Source: an uncultured beta proteobacterium (GTDB taxonomy: Bacteria; Pseudomonadota; Gammaproteobacteria; Burkholderiales; Burkholderiaceae). Taken from it: a stretch of DNA of 50,169 nucleotides. Shown here in pieces: positions 27,626-38,020 of this stretch. The DNA is taken from contig CAIPQU010000039.1 in NCBI GenBank assembly GCA_903867305.1, positions 1 through 50,169 on the forward strand, written 5' to 3'. The notes below the pieces were generated by a model, which was given only the letters and a program-made list of their open reading frames with translations, ran no database searches and was not told the origin of the DNA. The position numbers and the translations under genes were made by a program. Every line of letters starts with the position of its first letter. The stretch's first letter is position 1.

Positions 27626-28294
27626 TTATTGTTGATGGTGGTCGTTAATCACAATTTGATACCGCTCTTTTAATTCTTCTAAATTTTGGATGCTCATTCC
27701 CAAATCACGAGCCAATCCATCTTTAAGGCCATAAATCCAGCCATGAACAGTTAGTTCTTGATTTCGGAGCCAAGCGTCTTGGACAATCGTTGTTTCACAG
27801 ACGTTAACAACTTGCTCGATCACATTAAGCTCACAAAGACGATCGAAACGATCTTGATGTTGAATGATATTTCCTAGGTAGGCACCGTGTTTTTCATCAA
27901 CGTCTTTAATATGCCGAATCCAATTATCAGCAAGACCGATTCGAATATGATCAAGCGCTGCACGCACACCAGAACAGCCATAATGGCCCACCACAATAAT
28001 ATGCTTCACTTTTAATTGATCGACAGCAAATTGAATCACTGAGAGGGCATTTAAATCCGTGTGCACAACAACATTTGCAATATTACGATGAACAAAAATT
28101 TCGCCTGGCGCAAGACCAATAATTTGATTCGCAGGAACACGAGAATCTGAGCAACCGATCCAAAGATATTCGGGCGACTGTTGGGAGGCTAACCTTTTGA
28201 AATAATCGGGATCATTTTTAGTAATATTACTCACCCAGTCGGCATTATTTTTAAATAATGAAGTCAGGAGATGTGGGTTATTAGTGTCAGACAT
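27626..28294 (-). CDS. can: Beta-class carbonic anhydrase
   Basis: The enzyme interconverts CO2 and bicarbonate, feeding carboxylases such as acetyl-CoA carboxylase and carbamoyl-phosphate synthetase. The 222-aa product has the zinc ligands Cys48 (WIGCSDSRVPAN, with the Asp50-Arg52 dyad), His104 and Cys107 (VVGHYGCSGV). It lies between a truncated aceK and an MBL hydrolase; aceK-can adjacency is familiar in Burkholderiales. Confidence 0.94.
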   Translation of the reverse strand: MSDTNNPHLLTSLFKNNADWVSNITKNDPDYFKRLASQQSPEYLWIGCSDSRVPANQIIGLAPGEIFVHRNIANVVVHTDLNALSVIQFAVDQLKVKHIIVVGHYGCSGVRAALDHIRIGLADNWIRHIKDVDEKHGAYLGNIIQHQDRFDRLCELNVIEQVVNVCETTIVQDAWLRNQELTVHGWIYGLKDGLARDLGMSIQNLEELKERYQIVINDHHQQ

Positions 28295-28299
28295 AAATT

Positions 28300-28686
28300 T
28301 TACTCAGAAGTGTAACGGTTAATAAAACGTAAATTTTCAGAATATCCAAAATGATCAGGCGTTTTCCACTCACGAAGCATTTGTTGATCGTTAGTTAAAA
28401 GCTCAATATAGGGCAGCTTAACTTGTTGCCAAATATCTAAATTTAAGCCTGCTGTATCAAACTCTTCATCTAAGACGAGGATACATTTCTTTACCCGCTC
28501 GTCATAATAATCGATTCGGCCCTTTATTAATTCACGTATACCTGACCAATTCTGTAACTCAAAATCACTTATAGCATCACGGCTAGCCTCTCGAAAAATT
28601 CGGTAGTACCGATCAAATCCATCTACAATGACTTGAGCCATGTCATAAGCATGCTGAGAAAAAAGTAATTTTGGAAATTGAGACAT
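28300..28686 (-). pseudogene. aceK: Truncated isocitrate dehydrogenase kinase/phosphatase (AceK remnant)
   Basis: The 128-aa product matches the N terminus of AceK from memory: MSQFPKLLFSQHAYDMAQ, GFDRYYRIFREASRDA, and RIDYYDERVKKCILVLDEEFD, up to about residue 93. Full AceK is about 580-600 aa with a protein-kinase-like catalytic domain, all of which is missing. The last ~30 residues (LREWKTPDHFGYSENLRF...) could derive from the C terminus, so a large in-frame internal deletion is possible. The frame is intact and starts the operon with can. It cannot phosphorylate isocitrate dehydrogenase. It may be a decaying gene or a retained regulatory domain. Confidence 0.7.
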
Positions 28687-28725
28687 AAAATATATTAAAG
28701 TAAAAACCTAACCAACACAGACATT

Positions 28726-29784
28726 ATGGAAACTATACATTACCCTCTAGAAGATACTTTGCCAGAAATTGGCGCACTACAAGAAATCGGTCCTGGCGTT
28801 TTTTGGTTAAGGATGCCACTCCCTTTCGCCCTTGATCATATTAATCTTTGGCTATTAAGGGACTGTTTTGAAGGTCGTGAGGGTTGGACTATTGTTGATT
28901 GTGGTATTAAAAGCGAAGTCATCCAGCAAGCATGGGAGAGTATTTTTAAGAATCACCTACAGGGCCTCCCTATTGTCCGTGTCATTGCCACCCACATGCA
29001 TCCTGATCATATTGGTTTAGCGCATTGGTTATGTGAAAAATGGAATGTACCGCTCTGGATGTCGATGACAGATTTTTTAATGGCAAAGTGGCTCAGCTCA
29101 AAAGAGGGGGGACTGAATATCGGCGCTGTCTCTGGAGGAGGAGGTTCTGCAGACCATTTTTATAAACATGGCTTAACGAATGAAGAAGATCTCGAAAAAG
29201 TTCGTGCAAGGGCGGATCATTACAGTAATTTAGTCCCTCAAGTACCGATGAGATTTCGAAGAGTCATGGATGGTGAAGAAGTATTGATTGGTAACCGCCA
29301 ATGGCAAGCGATCAGCGGCTACGGGCACTGCCCAGAACACTTAGCTTTTGCTTGTGTTAAGGATCAAATGATGATTTCGGGAGACATGATGCTTCCCCGA
29401 ATTTCGACGAACATCAGTGTTTATGATGCAGAACCTGATGCTGACCCACTTGGCATGTTTCTTGACTCCATTGGTAAATTTGAGTTTCTAGATCCAAAAA
29501 CACTCGTATTACCATCACATGGCAAGCCTTTTCAGGGCCTGCATTTTCGCATTCAACAATTACGCGAACACCATGAAGCTCGTTTAAAAGAAACCTTTGA
29601 GGCCTGTAAAGATCCCGCGACTGCAAAAGATATCTTACCGGTTTTATTTCACCGAAAATTAGATACCCACCAAATGACATTCGCTATGGGTGAAGCCATT
29701 GCTCACCTCAATTACTTATGGCGCAGGGGTAAGCTTAACCGCGTCCTCGATTCGACCGGGATCTTGAGGTTTTCGCAGGCGTAG
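28726..29784 (+). CDS. Metallo-beta-lactamase-fold hydrolase (second, unrelated to the first)
   Basis: The 352-aa product has ATHMHPDHIGLAHWL (HxHxDH), SGYGHCPEHLAF, ISGDMMLPRIS with the bridging Asp, and LPSHGKPF, followed by a helical C-terminal region. This order is that of MBL-fold hydrolases close to the glyoxalase II group. The substrate cannot be named. It is divergent from the aceK remnant (39 nt apart) and its last 50 nt overlap the convergent phaM gene. Confidence 0.87.
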   Translation: METIHYPLEDTLPEIGALQEIGPGVFWLRMPLPFALDHINLWLLRDCFEGREGWTIVDCGIKSEVIQQAWESIFKNHLQGLPIVRVIATHMHPDHIGLAHWLCEKWNVPLWMSMTDFLMAKWLSSKEGGLNIGAVSGGGGSADHFYKHGLTNEEDLEKVRARADHYSNLVPQVPMRFRRVMDGEEVLIGNRQWQAISGYGHCPEHLAFACVKDQMMISGDMMLPRISTNISVYDAEPDADPLGMFLDSIGKFEFLDPKTLVLPSHGKPFQGLHFRIQQLREHHEARLKETFEACKDPATAKDILPVLFHRKLDTHQMTFAMGEAIAHLNYLWRRGKLNRVLDSTGILRFSQA

Positions 29785-30295
29785 TTTTTTTTGCGGCTTT
29801 CTTTGCGGCAGGTTTCTTCGGCGTTTTTGCAGCGGTGCTTGTCCCTGTTGGAAACGCAGACATCATGTCTGTCATGGATTTTGACATTTGCTGCATCAGT
29901 TCTTGAGCCAATTTGCCACTAGATCCCGCGAAATCAGCCGCGCTAGGAGTTTTTTTAGGGGCGTCACCCTCTTGTGATGGCGCTGATGCGCTTCGCATCG
30001 TTTCAGCAATACCATGCAAAGTAGAAAGAGTCGCTTTTTGAACTTCCAATCCTTGAATCGTGGTTTGCAAAACATTCAGATTCAGGGTCAACCAAGCCTC
30101 TACACTTTTTAAGTCTTTAATCCGCTTCTCGAGCTCTTCGACATCAACAACCGGTATACCGAAGGGATTTTGGGTACTCATACCTGGAAAACCAAAAGTC
30201 GGATTGGTGCCATCAGTACTACCTTTGGCGGCATTTGACCACATATTTTTCATCATTTCGACGCTTTGGTTGAAATCTGGCATTCCAGTAAACAT
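29735..30295 (-). CDS. phaM: PhaM-like polyhydroxyalkanoate granule regulatory protein
   Basis: PhaM of Ralstonia/Cupriavidus activates PHB synthase and links granules to the nucleoid. The 186-aa product has a PhaM-type body (PDFNQSVEMMKNMW; VVDVEELEKRIKDLKSVEAWL; an ILxxTIxxLExQKATL-like coiled helix) and a histone-H1-like C-terminal tail rich in Ala/Lys/Pro (KKPAAKKAAKKTTPAK) and ending SRSRSNRGRG, suited to DNA binding. GGAG precedes the ATG. No PHB synthase gene lies in the window. Confidence 0.85.
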   Translation of the reverse strand: MFTGMPDFNQSVEMMKNMWSNAAKGSTDGTNPTFGFPGMSTQNPFGIPVVDVEELEKRIKDLKSVEAWLTLNLNVLQTTIQGLEVQKATLSTLHGIAETMRSASAPSQEGDAPKKTPSAADFAGSSGKLAQELMQQMSKSMTDMMSAFPTGTSTAAKTPKKPAAKKAAKKTTPAKTSRSRSNRGRG

Positions 30296-30372
30296 AGAAG
30301 ACTCCGTAAATTTTTGACAGTTAAATGTAAAATATATGACTTTAATGAGTAAATCAATCTTTAAGTTTGCCC

Positions 30373-31452
30373 ATGTCGAATATTAGTCAAAATAAAGCAA
30401 GCATCAAATATACGAGGGGCAATCAATTGCCTGAGCTTTTGCGTACCCGAATTTTGATTTTGGACGGGGCAATGGGTACCATGATTCAGCAATATAAATT
30501 AACGGAGCAAGAGTTTCGGGGTGGTTTAGCGACCCTTGCAAACCATCCGATTGATGTAAAAGGCAATAACGAGCTTTTGTCCTTAACGAAGCCAGAAGTA
30601 ATATCAGGTATTCATGAGCAATTTTTGGCTGCTGGAGCCGATATTATTGAGACAAATACTTTTGGCGCAACAACAATTGCTCAGGAAGATTATCAATTGG
30701 CACACCTTGCAAGAGAAATGAATCTTGCATCAGCCAAAATTGCCCGTGTGGCCTGCGAGAAATTTAGCACTCCAGATAAACCGAGATTTGTCGCTGGCGC
30801 TCTTGGGCCAACACCGAAGACAGCAAGTATTTCTCCTGACGTCAATGATCCTGGTGCGAGAAATGTCGATTTTGAAGCCTTAAGACAAGCTTATTATGAG
30901 CAAGTTGAAGCTTTGTACGATGGTGGTGTTGACTTGTTATTGGTAGAAACAATTTTTGATACTTTAAATGCAAAAGCTGCGCTGTTTGCCATTGAAGAGT
31001 TTTTTGAAAATAAGCAAGTACGACTTCCACTGATGATTTCTGGAACGGTCACAGATGCTTCAGGAAGAATTTTATCTGGACAGACGGTTGAGGCTTTCTG
31101 GAACAGTTTGCGGCATGCAAAGCCAATGACTTTTGGATTAAATTGTGCACTTGGAGCTGCACTCATGAAGCCGTATATCACTGAACTATCTAAAATTTGC
31201 GATACGGCGATTTCTTGCTATCCGAATGCTGGATTGCCCAATCCAATGAGTGAAACAGGCTTTGATGAAACTCCTGAAATAACCTCTCAGTTACTTGCCA
31301 ATTTTTCCAAAGAAGGCTTGGTTAACATTGTGGGGGGGTGTTGCGGTACGACACCGGCGCATATTGCAGCTATTGCTAAAGCAGTAGCAAGTATGCAGCC
31401 CAGAGTTTGGCAATCGAAATGGAACCCCTACAAGGAGACTACCAGTGAGTAA
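30373..31452 (+). CDS. metH: Methionine synthase, homocysteine-binding part (split MetH, part 1)
   Basis: This is the first domain of cobalamin-dependent methionine synthase, which binds homocysteine on zinc. The 359-aa product has [30 protein letters not shown], the zinc-ligand Cys in GLNCALGA (Cys258) and the pair in GGCCGTTP (Cys323, Cys324). The frame opens at a TTG six bases upstream, but the ATG at 30373 is preferred. A consensus TTGACA lies at 30314. No cobalamin riboswitch fits in the short leader. The split from the remaining domains is known in Burkholderiales. Confidence 0.92.
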   Translation: MSNISQNKASIKYTRGNQLPELLRTRILILDGAMGTMIQQYKLTEQEFRGGLATLANHPIDVKGNNELLSLTKPEVISGIHEQFLAAGADIIETNTFGATTIAQEDYQLAHLAREMNLASAKIARVACEKFSTPDKPRFVAGALGPTPKTASISPDVNDPGARNVDFEALRQAYYEQVEALYDGGVDLLLVETIFDTLNAKAALFAIEEFFENKQVRLPLMISGTVTDASGRILSGQTVEAFWNSLRHAKPMTFGLNCALGAALMKPYITELSKICDTAISCYPNAGLPNPMSETGFDETPEITSQLLANFSKEGLVNIVGGCCGTTPAHIAAIAKAVASMQPRVWQSKWNPYKETTSE

Positions 31453-34195
31453 TCCAAGTACGGTTCCTGTATTAAAACTTGCAGGCTTAGAGGCCTTTAA
31501 CCTCAATTCGTATATCCGTTTTGTCAATATTGGAGAGCGTACGAATGTAACTGGATCGAAAGCATTTGCAAGGCTCATTCTCAATAATTTGTTCGATGAT
31601 GCTTTGCAGGTCGCAAGACAACAGGTCGAAAATGGTGCGCAAATTATTGATATCAACATGGATGAGGCCATGCTTGATTCTCAAGCCGCCATGGTTCGAT
31701 TCCTCAATTTAATTGCTTCAGAACCTGATATTGCTAGAGTTCCGATCATGATTGACTCTTCCAAGTGGTCAGTGATTGAAGCAGGACTCCGGTGTGTACA
31801 AGGGAAAGCCATTGTGAACTCCATATCCTTGAAAGAGGGTATGGAGCCTTTTATTCAGCAGGCTAAGCTAGTCAAACGTTATGGTGCAGCAACGGTTGTG
31901 ATGGCCTTTGATGAAAAAGGACAGGCAGATACTTTTGAGCGAAAAACAGAAATTTGTAAACGCTCTTATGAATTATTGCTTTCTGAAATCGATTTTTCGC
32001 CAGAAGATATTATTTTTGACCCGAATATTTTCGCCATTGCTACGGGTATTGAAGAACATGATAATTATGCGGTAGATTTTATTAATGCAACACGCTGGAT
32101 CAAAGCAAATCTTCCGGGTGCAAAAATTAGTGGTGGCGTATCGAATGTTAGCTTTTCTTTCAGGGGAAATGACGTCGTACGCGAGGCTATTCATACCGTA
32201 TTTTTATATCACGCCATTGAAGCTGGTATGGATATGGGTATTGTCAATGCAGGTCAACTTGGCGTATATGCTGATCTCGATCCAGAGTTAAGAGAGCGTG
32301 TCGAAGATGTTGTTCTCAACCGCTTTAAAGAAAAAGATGGCAAGACCCCGACAGAACGACTCCTAGATATTGCAGACAACTATAAGGGTGGTGGTATTAA
32401 GCAGGCTGAAACGCTCGCTTGGCGCGAGCTTCCTGTGCGTGATCGACTATCGCATGCCCTAGTGCAAGGAATCACTAATTTTATTGTTGAAGATACTGAG
32501 CTAATTCGTCAAGAAATTGCTGATAAGGGTGGTCGCCCTATCGAAGTGATTGAAGGGCCATTGATGGATGGCATGAATGTGGTCGGAGAATTATTTGGCG
32601 CTGGGAAAATGTTCTTACCGCAAGTTGTAAAAAGTGCACGAGTGATGAAACAAGCTGTCGCACACTTGATCCCATATATTGAAGAAGAGAAGCGTCAGTA
32701 TGAAGCGAGTGGGCGAGATGTGCGCTCTAAAGGAAAAATTATTATGGCCACCGTAAAAGGTGATGTGCATGATATTGGTAAAAACATAGTCACGGTAGTC
32801 CTGCAATGTAATAACTTTGACGTGGTCAACATGGGGGTCATGGTTCCTTGTAGTCAGATCCTCGCAAAGGCAAAGGAAGAAAAAGCCGACATTATTGGCT
32901 TATCGGGCTTAATTACCCCATCCCTTGAGGAGATGACTTTTGTCGCTCAAGAAATGCAAAAAGATGATTATTTTACAAGTCGAGCGATGCCTTTAATGAT
33001 TGGTGGCGCGACCACCTCAAGGGTTCATACTGCAGTGAAGATTGCGCCTCATTATGAAGGGCCGGTGATTTATGTCCCGGATGCTTCACGGTCCGTTTCT
33101 GTAGCATCGAATCTTCTCTCCGACGAGTCTGCAAAATCGTATATTGAAGGAATTCGAACCGAGTATGACCGTGTTCGGCTCCAACATGCTAATAAAAAAG
33201 CAGTGCCATTAATCACGATTGATCAGGCAAAGAAGAATGCTGAAGTCCTGGATTGGGGTCAGTTCAGTATGACGACACCTAAATTTATTGGGCGTAGGGT
33301 ATTTAAAAACTTTGATTTAGCTCAGATTGCAAAATATATTGATTGGACACCGTTTTTCCAGACATGGGATTTGGCGGGAAAATTCCCACAAATCCTCAAG
33401 GACGAAGTGGTTGGAGATTCAGCAACGAAAGTATACGAGGATGGTTGTAAGATGCTCGAACGTGTCATCCAAGGGCGGTGGATTCAAGCGAATGCAGTGA
33501 TTGGCTTATATCCTGCAAATAGCGTTGGTGATGACATTGTTTTGTATGCTGATGAAGCAAGATCTACACCATTATTAACTTGGCATAATTTACGCCAACA
33601 AACTGAACGACCGGTGGTCGATTCTGTTCAGCGCCCGAATCGTTGTTTAGCCGATTATGTTGCCCCATACGCAACTCATCAAAAAGATTACGTTGGTATG
33701 TTTGCAGTTACTACAGGTCATGGCGTGGATAAAAAAGTGATCGAATTCCAAGAAAAACACGATGATTACTCTGCCATTATGCTCAAAGCGATAGCGGATC
33801 GTTTAGCAGAAGCTTTTGCGGAATATATGCATCATCGCGTACGCACCGACTTATGGGGGTATGCTGCTCAAGAAAACTTGTCCAATGAGCAGATGATTGA
33901 TGAGAAATATCAAGGTATTCGCCCAGCGCCTGGATATCCTGCTTGTCCTGAACATACGGTCAAGCTTGCCATGTTTGATATTTTACAAGCCGAGGAAATT
34001 GGGATGGAGTTAACGGAATCCTTGGCCATGAACCCTGCCTCGAGTGTTTCCGGTTTTTATCTTGGTAATCCGCAGGCGAGATACTTTAATGTCGGCCCTA
34101 TCGGACTTGATCAAGTTAACGACATTGCAAACCGTTCAGGTAGAACTTCTGAAGAAGTCGCTAGGGCATTATCTAGCAATTTCGAAAGTAATTAA
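31445..34195 (+). CDS. metH: Methionine synthase, methyl-THF, B12 and reactivation domains (split MetH, part 2; GTG start)
   Basis: This 916-aa protein carries the other MetH domains in order. They are methyl-THF binding ([20 protein letters not shown]), the cobalamin cap and Rossmann domain with the cobalt-ligand His442 in [10 protein letters not shown], and the SAM-binding reactivation domain ([15 protein letters not shown]). The GTG at 31445 follows AAGGAG at normal distance and overlaps the end of part 1 by 8 nt, so the two halves are translationally coupled and should assemble as one enzyme. Its substrate methyl-THF comes from metF in this window. Confidence 0.95.
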   Translation: MSNPSTVPVLKLAGLEAFNLNSYIRFVNIGERTNVTGSKAFARLILNNLFDDALQVARQQVENGAQIIDINMDEAMLDSQAAMVRFLNLIASEPDIARVPIMIDSSKWSVIEAGLRCVQGKAIVNSISLKEGMEPFIQQAKLVKRYGAATVVMAFDEKGQADTFERKTEICKRSYELLLSEIDFSPEDIIFDPNIFAIATGIEEHDNYAVDFINATRWIKANLPGAKISGGVSNVSFSFRGNDVVREAIHTVFLYHAIEAGMDMGIVNAGQLGVYADLDPELRERVEDVVLNRFKEKDGKTPTERLLDIADNYKGGGIKQAETLAWRELPVRDRLSHALVQGITNFIVEDTELIRQEIADKGGRPIEVIEGPLMDGMNVVGELFGAGKMFLPQVVKSARVMKQAVAHLIPYIEEEKRQYEASGRDVRSKGKIIMATVKGDVHDIGKNIVTVVLQCNNFDVVNMGVMVPCSQILAKAKEEKADIIGLSGLITPSLEEMTFVAQEMQKDDYFTSRAMPLMIGGATTSRVHTAVKIAPHYEGPVIYVPDASRSVSVASNLLSDESAKSYIEGIRTEYDRVRLQHANKKAVPLITIDQAKKNAEVLDWGQFSMTTPKFIGRRVFKNFDLAQIAKYIDWTPFFQTWDLAGKFPQILKDEVVGDSATKVYEDGCKMLERVIQGRWIQANAVIGLYPANSVGDDIVLYADEARSTPLLTWHNLRQQTERPVVDSVQRPNRCLADYVAPYATHQKDYVGMFAVTTGHGVDKKVIEFQEKHDDYSAIMLKAIADRLAEAFAEYMHHRVRTDLWGYAAQENLSNEQMIDEKYQGIRPAPGYPACPEHTVKLAMFDILQAEEIGMELTESLAMNPASSVSGFYLGNPQARYFNVGPIGLDQVNDIANRSGRTSEEVARALSSNFESN

Positions 34196-34488
34196 TGTCC
34201 CCAAACAATGGGGTCCTGATGCTTTAAAGAAGATTTGAGGAGTTCTAAAAAAGGATAGGCTCTTTGACCAAGACGATCCTTTTTTTGAGCGTCTGGCGCT
34301 AGACCTTCCCTTTCTTTGGCATCTTGTGCAATGGCCTCCTCTAAACGTTGAATTAGTCTTGGCAGTTGTTCTACGAGTAAAATACCATCTTTGCTTAGTT
34401 CACGATCTAGAGTTTTAAAAATTCGTAGTGATAAGTCCTCTAGCATGAGGCAATCGGGGGAGTTTTTTGAATGAAATCGATAGAGCAT
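34192..34488 (-). CDS. DUF1840-family protein
   Basis: The ~98-aa product begins [23 protein letters not shown] and contains the [13 protein letters not shown] helix and the [13 protein letters not shown] segment that define DUF1840, a small cytosolic family common in Burkholderiales and of unknown function. The frame opens six codons earlier, but homology begins at the ATG at 34488. Its stop overlaps the metH stop on the other strand. It lies next to argS, as in related genomes. Confidence 0.8.
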   Translation of the reverse strand: MLYRFHSKNSPDCLMLEDLSLRIFKTLDRELSKDGILLVEQLPRLIQRLEEAIAQDAKEREGLAPDAQKKDRLGQRAYPFLELLKSSLKHQDPIVWGH

Positions 34489-34510
34489 ATTTTTAGAATA
34501 CACCACCTGC

Positions 34511-34516
34511 TACACT
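34511..34516 (+). promoter_or_regulatory. Candidate -10 element for leaderless argS
   Basis: TACACT ends 6 nt before the argS ATG (34523). There is no ribosome-binding site between. The -35 region is A/T-rich without a clear box. Confidence 0.35.
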
Positions 34517-34522
34517 CTTGTC

Positions 34523-36286
34523 ATGCTTGCTGATACTCAACATCAATTACAAAGTTTTTTTAGCCACGCTTTAGTTAATATTGGGACATCTTTACAAAAA
34601 GATGTTTCGCAATTACCTTTACCCCGTCTTGAGCGACCCAAAGTAGCTGAACATGGTGATTTAGCAACAAATATTGCTATGCAGATTGCTAAGTCTTGGG
34701 GTATGAACCCAAGGGATTTAGCTACTCAATTGATTCATGAGCTTGAAACAATTCCGGAAGTAAAGGGGTGGATATCTAGTCTAGAGATTGCAGGACCAGG
34801 CTTTATTAATATGTGCCTGAGCCAAACGACGAAGACCAAGATCATTCATCATATTCTTGAACAAAAAGAACAATTTGGACTCGTTAAACATCTTCAGCAA
34901 GAACAAATTTTATTAGAGTTTGTCTCCGCTAATCCTACGGGGCCATTGCATGTTGGGCATGGACGTCAAGGGGTTTTAGGGGACATCTTGGCTAATCTCA
35001 TTGGCTCTCAAGGCAAGCAGGTCTACAAAGAGTTTTATTACAACGATGCTGGGGTACAAATTCATAATTTAGGCCTTTCGACACAAGCCAGGATTAGAGG
35101 TTTTGCACCTGGCATGAGCGATTGGCCAGAAAATGCTTATAACGGATCCTATATTGCGGATATTGCACAAGCGTTTTTAGAAGGACAAACCGTAATTGCT
35201 GCGGATATTAGCGTCACTTCTAATAAAGACCCTGAAGATCTTGAAAATATTGAACGGTTTGCTGTGGCCTATTTACGTAACGAGCAAGATATTGATCTAA
35301 AAATACTAGGTGTGCAGTTTGATAATTATTTTCTAGAGTCTTCCTTGTATACCAACGGACTTGTTGCGCAAGCTGTAAAAGATCTTGAGTCCGTTGGCAA
35401 AACCTATGAGCAAGATGGGGCTTTATGGCTCAAATCGACCGATGATGGCGATGATAAAGACCGTGTCATGCGTAAGTCCGATGGTACTTATACGTATTTT
35501 GTGCCCGATGTTGCTTATCATGGCAGCAAATGGTCTAGAGGATTTCATGAAGTAATTAATATTCAAGGTAGTGATCATCATGGCACGATCACTCGGGTTA
35601 GATCTGGCCTTCAAGGGGTTTCCCAAGCCAGAAATTGGAGTATCCCCAAAGATTACCCTACATATATCTTGCATAAGATGGTCACCGTCATCAAGGATGG
35701 TCAAGAAGTCAAAATTTCTAAGCGAGCTGGCTCTTATGTCACTGTTCGAGATTTGATTGAATGGTCGGGAGGTTTTCAGGATGGCATGACACAGAATGAA
35801 CAACAACATGCTCTTTTAAAGGGACGAGATGCCGTCAGATTTTTCTTGATATCGAGAAAAGCAGATACCGAATTTGTGTTCGACGTAGATTTGGCACTTT
35901 CACAAACCGATGAAAACCCGGTATTTTATGTTCAATATGCACATGCTAGAATCTGCTCTATTTTGCGAAGTTGGGGCGGTAATTCTAACGAGTTAAATAT
36001 GGCTGATTTATCGTTATTGCAGGGGCGTGCTGCGGATGACCTATTAAGACGTCTCAGTGAATATCCTCAAGTTTTATCAGATGCTGCCAGAGACTTAAGC
36101 CCCCATGCAATAGCCTTTTATTTGAGAGATTTAGCGAGTGACTTCCACTCTTTTTATAATGCTGATCGGGTGTTAGTTGATGATATTACTCTTCGCTTAG
36201 CTAGAATAGCTTTGCTCTTCTCAACAAAACAAGTGTTATCAAATGGCTTAACTTTATTAGGCGTTAGCAGCCCCGAACAAATGTAA
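34523..36286 (+). CDS. argS: Arginyl-tRNA synthetase
   Basis: ArgS charges tRNA-Arg. The 587-aa class I synthetase has the N-terminal Arg_S additional domain, [14 protein letters not shown] with the HIGH-type motif (HVGH), the [11 protein letters not shown] variant of KMSKS, and the C-terminal DALR anticodon-binding domain ([15 protein letters not shown] onward). Length and motifs are complete. No Shine-Dalgarno precedes the ATG. SPOR and dsbA genes follow, the order seen in other Burkholderiales. Confidence 0.96.
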   Translation: MLADTQHQLQSFFSHALVNIGTSLQKDVSQLPLPRLERPKVAEHGDLATNIAMQIAKSWGMNPRDLATQLIHELETIPEVKGWISSLEIAGPGFINMCLSQTTKTKIIHHILEQKEQFGLVKHLQQEQILLEFVSANPTGPLHVGHGRQGVLGDILANLIGSQGKQVYKEFYYNDAGVQIHNLGLSTQARIRGFAPGMSDWPENAYNGSYIADIAQAFLEGQTVIAADISVTSNKDPEDLENIERFAVAYLRNEQDIDLKILGVQFDNYFLESSLYTNGLVAQAVKDLESVGKTYEQDGALWLKSTDDGDDKDRVMRKSDGTYTYFVPDVAYHGSKWSRGFHEVINIQGSDHHGTITRVRSGLQGVSQARNWSIPKDYPTYILHKMVTVIKDGQEVKISKRAGSYVTVRDLIEWSGGFQDGMTQNEQQHALLKGRDAVRFFLISRKADTEFVFDVDLALSQTDENPVFYVQYAHARICSILRSWGGNSNELNMADLSLLQGRAADDLLRRLSEYPQVLSDAARDLSPHAIAFYLRDLASDFHSFYNADRVLVDDITLRLARIALLFSTKQVLSNGLTLLGVSSPEQM

Positions 36287-36310
36287 ATTGCATCACAATG
36301 ATCAAGGGAT

Positions 36311-36316
36311 TATCAT
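36311..36316 (+). promoter_or_regulatory. Candidate -10 element for the SPOR-dsbA operon
   Basis: TATCAT ends 6 nt before the ATG at 36323, and TTGCAT (36288-36293) lies exactly 17 nt upstream as a possible -35. No ribosome-binding site lies between, so the mRNA may be leaderless. Confidence 0.45.
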
Positions 36317-36322
36317 TAGACA

Positions 36323-36892
36323 ATGGACAATACTCCGACTCAAGAAGCTAGACAAAATAGGTTAGGCGAGCAAGGTAATACCTTGCTTGGTATGCTGATC
36401 GGATTAGTCATAGGTTTGGGGATTGCACTTGCTGCAGCATACTTTATTCAAAAAAATCCACCAACTGAAAAGACTAATCTTCGAACGCCAGAGCTGACTA
36501 CGGTACCCAAAGTGAATCCGGACGGGACCGTTAGTAGTGAAATTCGTGATCCTAATTCTCCTATACAAAACAATAAACCGAAGATGGCAGAAAAAGCCTT
36601 AGAAGGTAATGTGGTCCCTGAATCTACTCCCACCACTTCTGAGGTAAAGTCTGCTTTTATCTACTGGATACAGGCTGGAGCCTATGCTGATAAATCGATG
36701 GCGGAAAGCCAAAAAGCACAATTAGCACTGCAAGGGTTGCAGGCCAAAATTTCAGAATTTAAATCGGATACTCAAGTCGTATGGCGAGTAAGATTAGGTC
36801 CATATAATGAACTTCAAGATCTGAGCGATGACAAGCGTAGACTTGATAGTTCCAATATTTCTTATAGTGTAATTAAAGCCAATAAACCATGA
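36323..36892 (+). CDS. SPOR-domain protein (FtsN-like)
   Basis: The 189-aa product has a short cytosolic N terminus, one transmembrane helix (about residues 23-43, TLLGMLIGLVIGLGIALAAA), a Pro/Thr-rich periplasmic linker, and a C-terminal SPOR domain (YWIQAGAYADKSMAESQ to YSVIKANKP) that binds denuded peptidoglycan at the septum. The layout is that of FtsN-like division proteins, but identity with FtsN is not certain. The dsbA ATG overlaps its stop by 4 nt. Confidence 0.85.
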   Translation: MDNTPTQEARQNRLGEQGNTLLGMLIGLVIGLGIALAAAYFIQKNPPTEKTNLRTPELTTVPKVNPDGTVSSEIRDPNSPIQNNKPKMAEKALEGNVVPESTPTTSEVKSAFIYWIQAGAYADKSMAESQKAQLALQGLQAKISEFKSDTQVVWRVRLGPYNELQDLSDDKRRLDSSNISYSVIKANKP

Positions 36893-37584
36893 AAATTATT
36901 TTAAAATCGCTCATTGCTGGACTTTCTTTGCTTTGCTTGGTTCAATCTATTCAAGCACAGTTATTACCACCATCTGCACAAAAAGCGAAAACTACCACCA
37001 CCGCTAATACCCCAAATAGCGGATTTTCTGAAGGTTTAGACTACAAAGTATTACCTTCTATTCAGCCCACAGAATCCAAAGGAAAAGTCGAGGTAACCGA
37101 ATTCTTTTGGTATGCCTGTCCACACTGCCATGATTTGGAGCCAGAGTTAGAAGCTTGGATGAAAAGGCAAAAAAAAGATGTCGTTTTCAAAAGAGTCCCG
37201 ATTGCGTTTCGTGAAGATTTTTTACCGCACAGTCAAATTTTTTATGCCTTAGAAGCGATGGGTAAAGAGCCTGAATATACACCGAAAGTCATGAAAGCGA
37301 TTCATGTTGATCGTAAGCAAATGCTCCAAGAAGACGAGATTATGACTTGGGCAGGAAGTGTTGGCCTTGATGTAAATGCTTTTAAGACGGCGTTTAAGTC
37401 TTTTACGGTGATTACAAAAGCCAAGACAGCAAATGCCATCGGATCTGCTTATCGAGTAGATGGTGTTCCAACGATTGCGGTGCAAGGTAAGTATATTACT
37501 TCGCCCTCTATTGCCGGAACAAAAACAAGAGCATTAGAAACGGTTGACTATTTAGTCAACGTTTCTAGAACAGAGCTGAAGTAA
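36889..37584 (+). CDS. dsbA: Thiol:disulfide interchange protein DsbA
   Basis: DsbA oxidises cysteine pairs of secreted proteins in the periplasm. The 231-aa product has a signal peptide (LIAGLSLLCLVQSIQA, cleavage near residue 24), the thioredoxin-fold active site YACPHCHDLE (CPHC) and the cis-Pro loop VDGVPTIAV. It overlaps the SPOR gene by 4 nt and ends one base before the stop of the convergent NTF2-like gene. Confidence 0.93.
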   Translation: MKIILKSLIAGLSLLCLVQSIQAQLLPPSAQKAKTTTTANTPNSGFSEGLDYKVLPSIQPTESKGKVEVTEFFWYACPHCHDLEPELEAWMKRQKKDVVFKRVPIAFREDFLPHSQIFYALEAMGKEPEYTPKVMKAIHVDRKQMLQEDEIMTWAGSVGLDVNAFKTAFKSFTVITKAKTANAIGSAYRVDGVPTIAVQGKYITSPSIAGTKTRALETVDYLVNVSRTELK

Positions 37585-38016
37585 TTAAGCGAGGCTTTTC
37601 AGGCCTCGCATGAGGGGACCAATCAGTGGTAGGTGTTCGTAAATGCCTGCTGCTGGGTCCCAATAATCATGATGTTTCCCCACAAGAAACGCCTCATCAA
37701 AATAAAGCCAACTTACACCTGTAAATTCTAATGGAGCCTTATTCCAACGCTTCATCGAAAAATGAAAATCCCACAAGAAAGCGACTTGCTGACTCCCCAT
37801 CAGGGTTTCACGCACAATAAAAGATGGTTGATCTAACTGCTTAAACATATTTAAAAAAATATGTTGAATTTCTTTCCGTCCTTGAACTTCCTGAAATGGG
37901 TCTTTAAAAATGGCATTTGACGCATAGCAATTCATCAGTTCGTCAACTGAGCTGGTCGTGACATTTTCAAATTGAAACTTCAGTTGAGTTACAGCATCGC
38001 TGAGATTGCTTGGCAT
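37585..38016 (-). CDS. NTF2/SnoaL-like protein
   Basis: The 143-aa product has the NTF2-like cone-fold pattern: an N-terminal helix (TSSVDELMNCYASNAIFKDPFQ), a central HIFLNMFKQL helix and beta strands ending with HHDYWDPAAGIYEHLP. A small-molecule-binding or isomerase-like role is possible. It is the last gene of the minus-strand operon with the SDR, Cfa-family enzyme, DUF1365 and FAD oxidoreductase. A GCGAGGC/GCCTCGC hairpin (37589-37609) lies within its 3' end. Confidence 0.8.
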   Translation of the reverse strand: MPSNLSDAVTQLKFQFENVTTSSVDELMNCYASNAIFKDPFQEVQGRKEIQHIFLNMFKQLDQPSFIVRETLMGSQQVAFLWDFHFSMKRWNKAPLEFTGVSWLYFDEAFLVGKHHDYWDPAAGIYEHLPLIGPLMRGLKSLA

Positions 38017-38020
38017 CTGA

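Noticed and set aside
30296..30372. Possible cobalamin riboswitch upstream of metH
   Set aside because: The gap is only 77 nt and lacks the B12-box; too short for a cobalamin aptamer.
35423..35809. 128-codon minus-strand ORF inside argS
   Set aside because: Fully contained in argS across its conserved catalytic region; no independent start signal.
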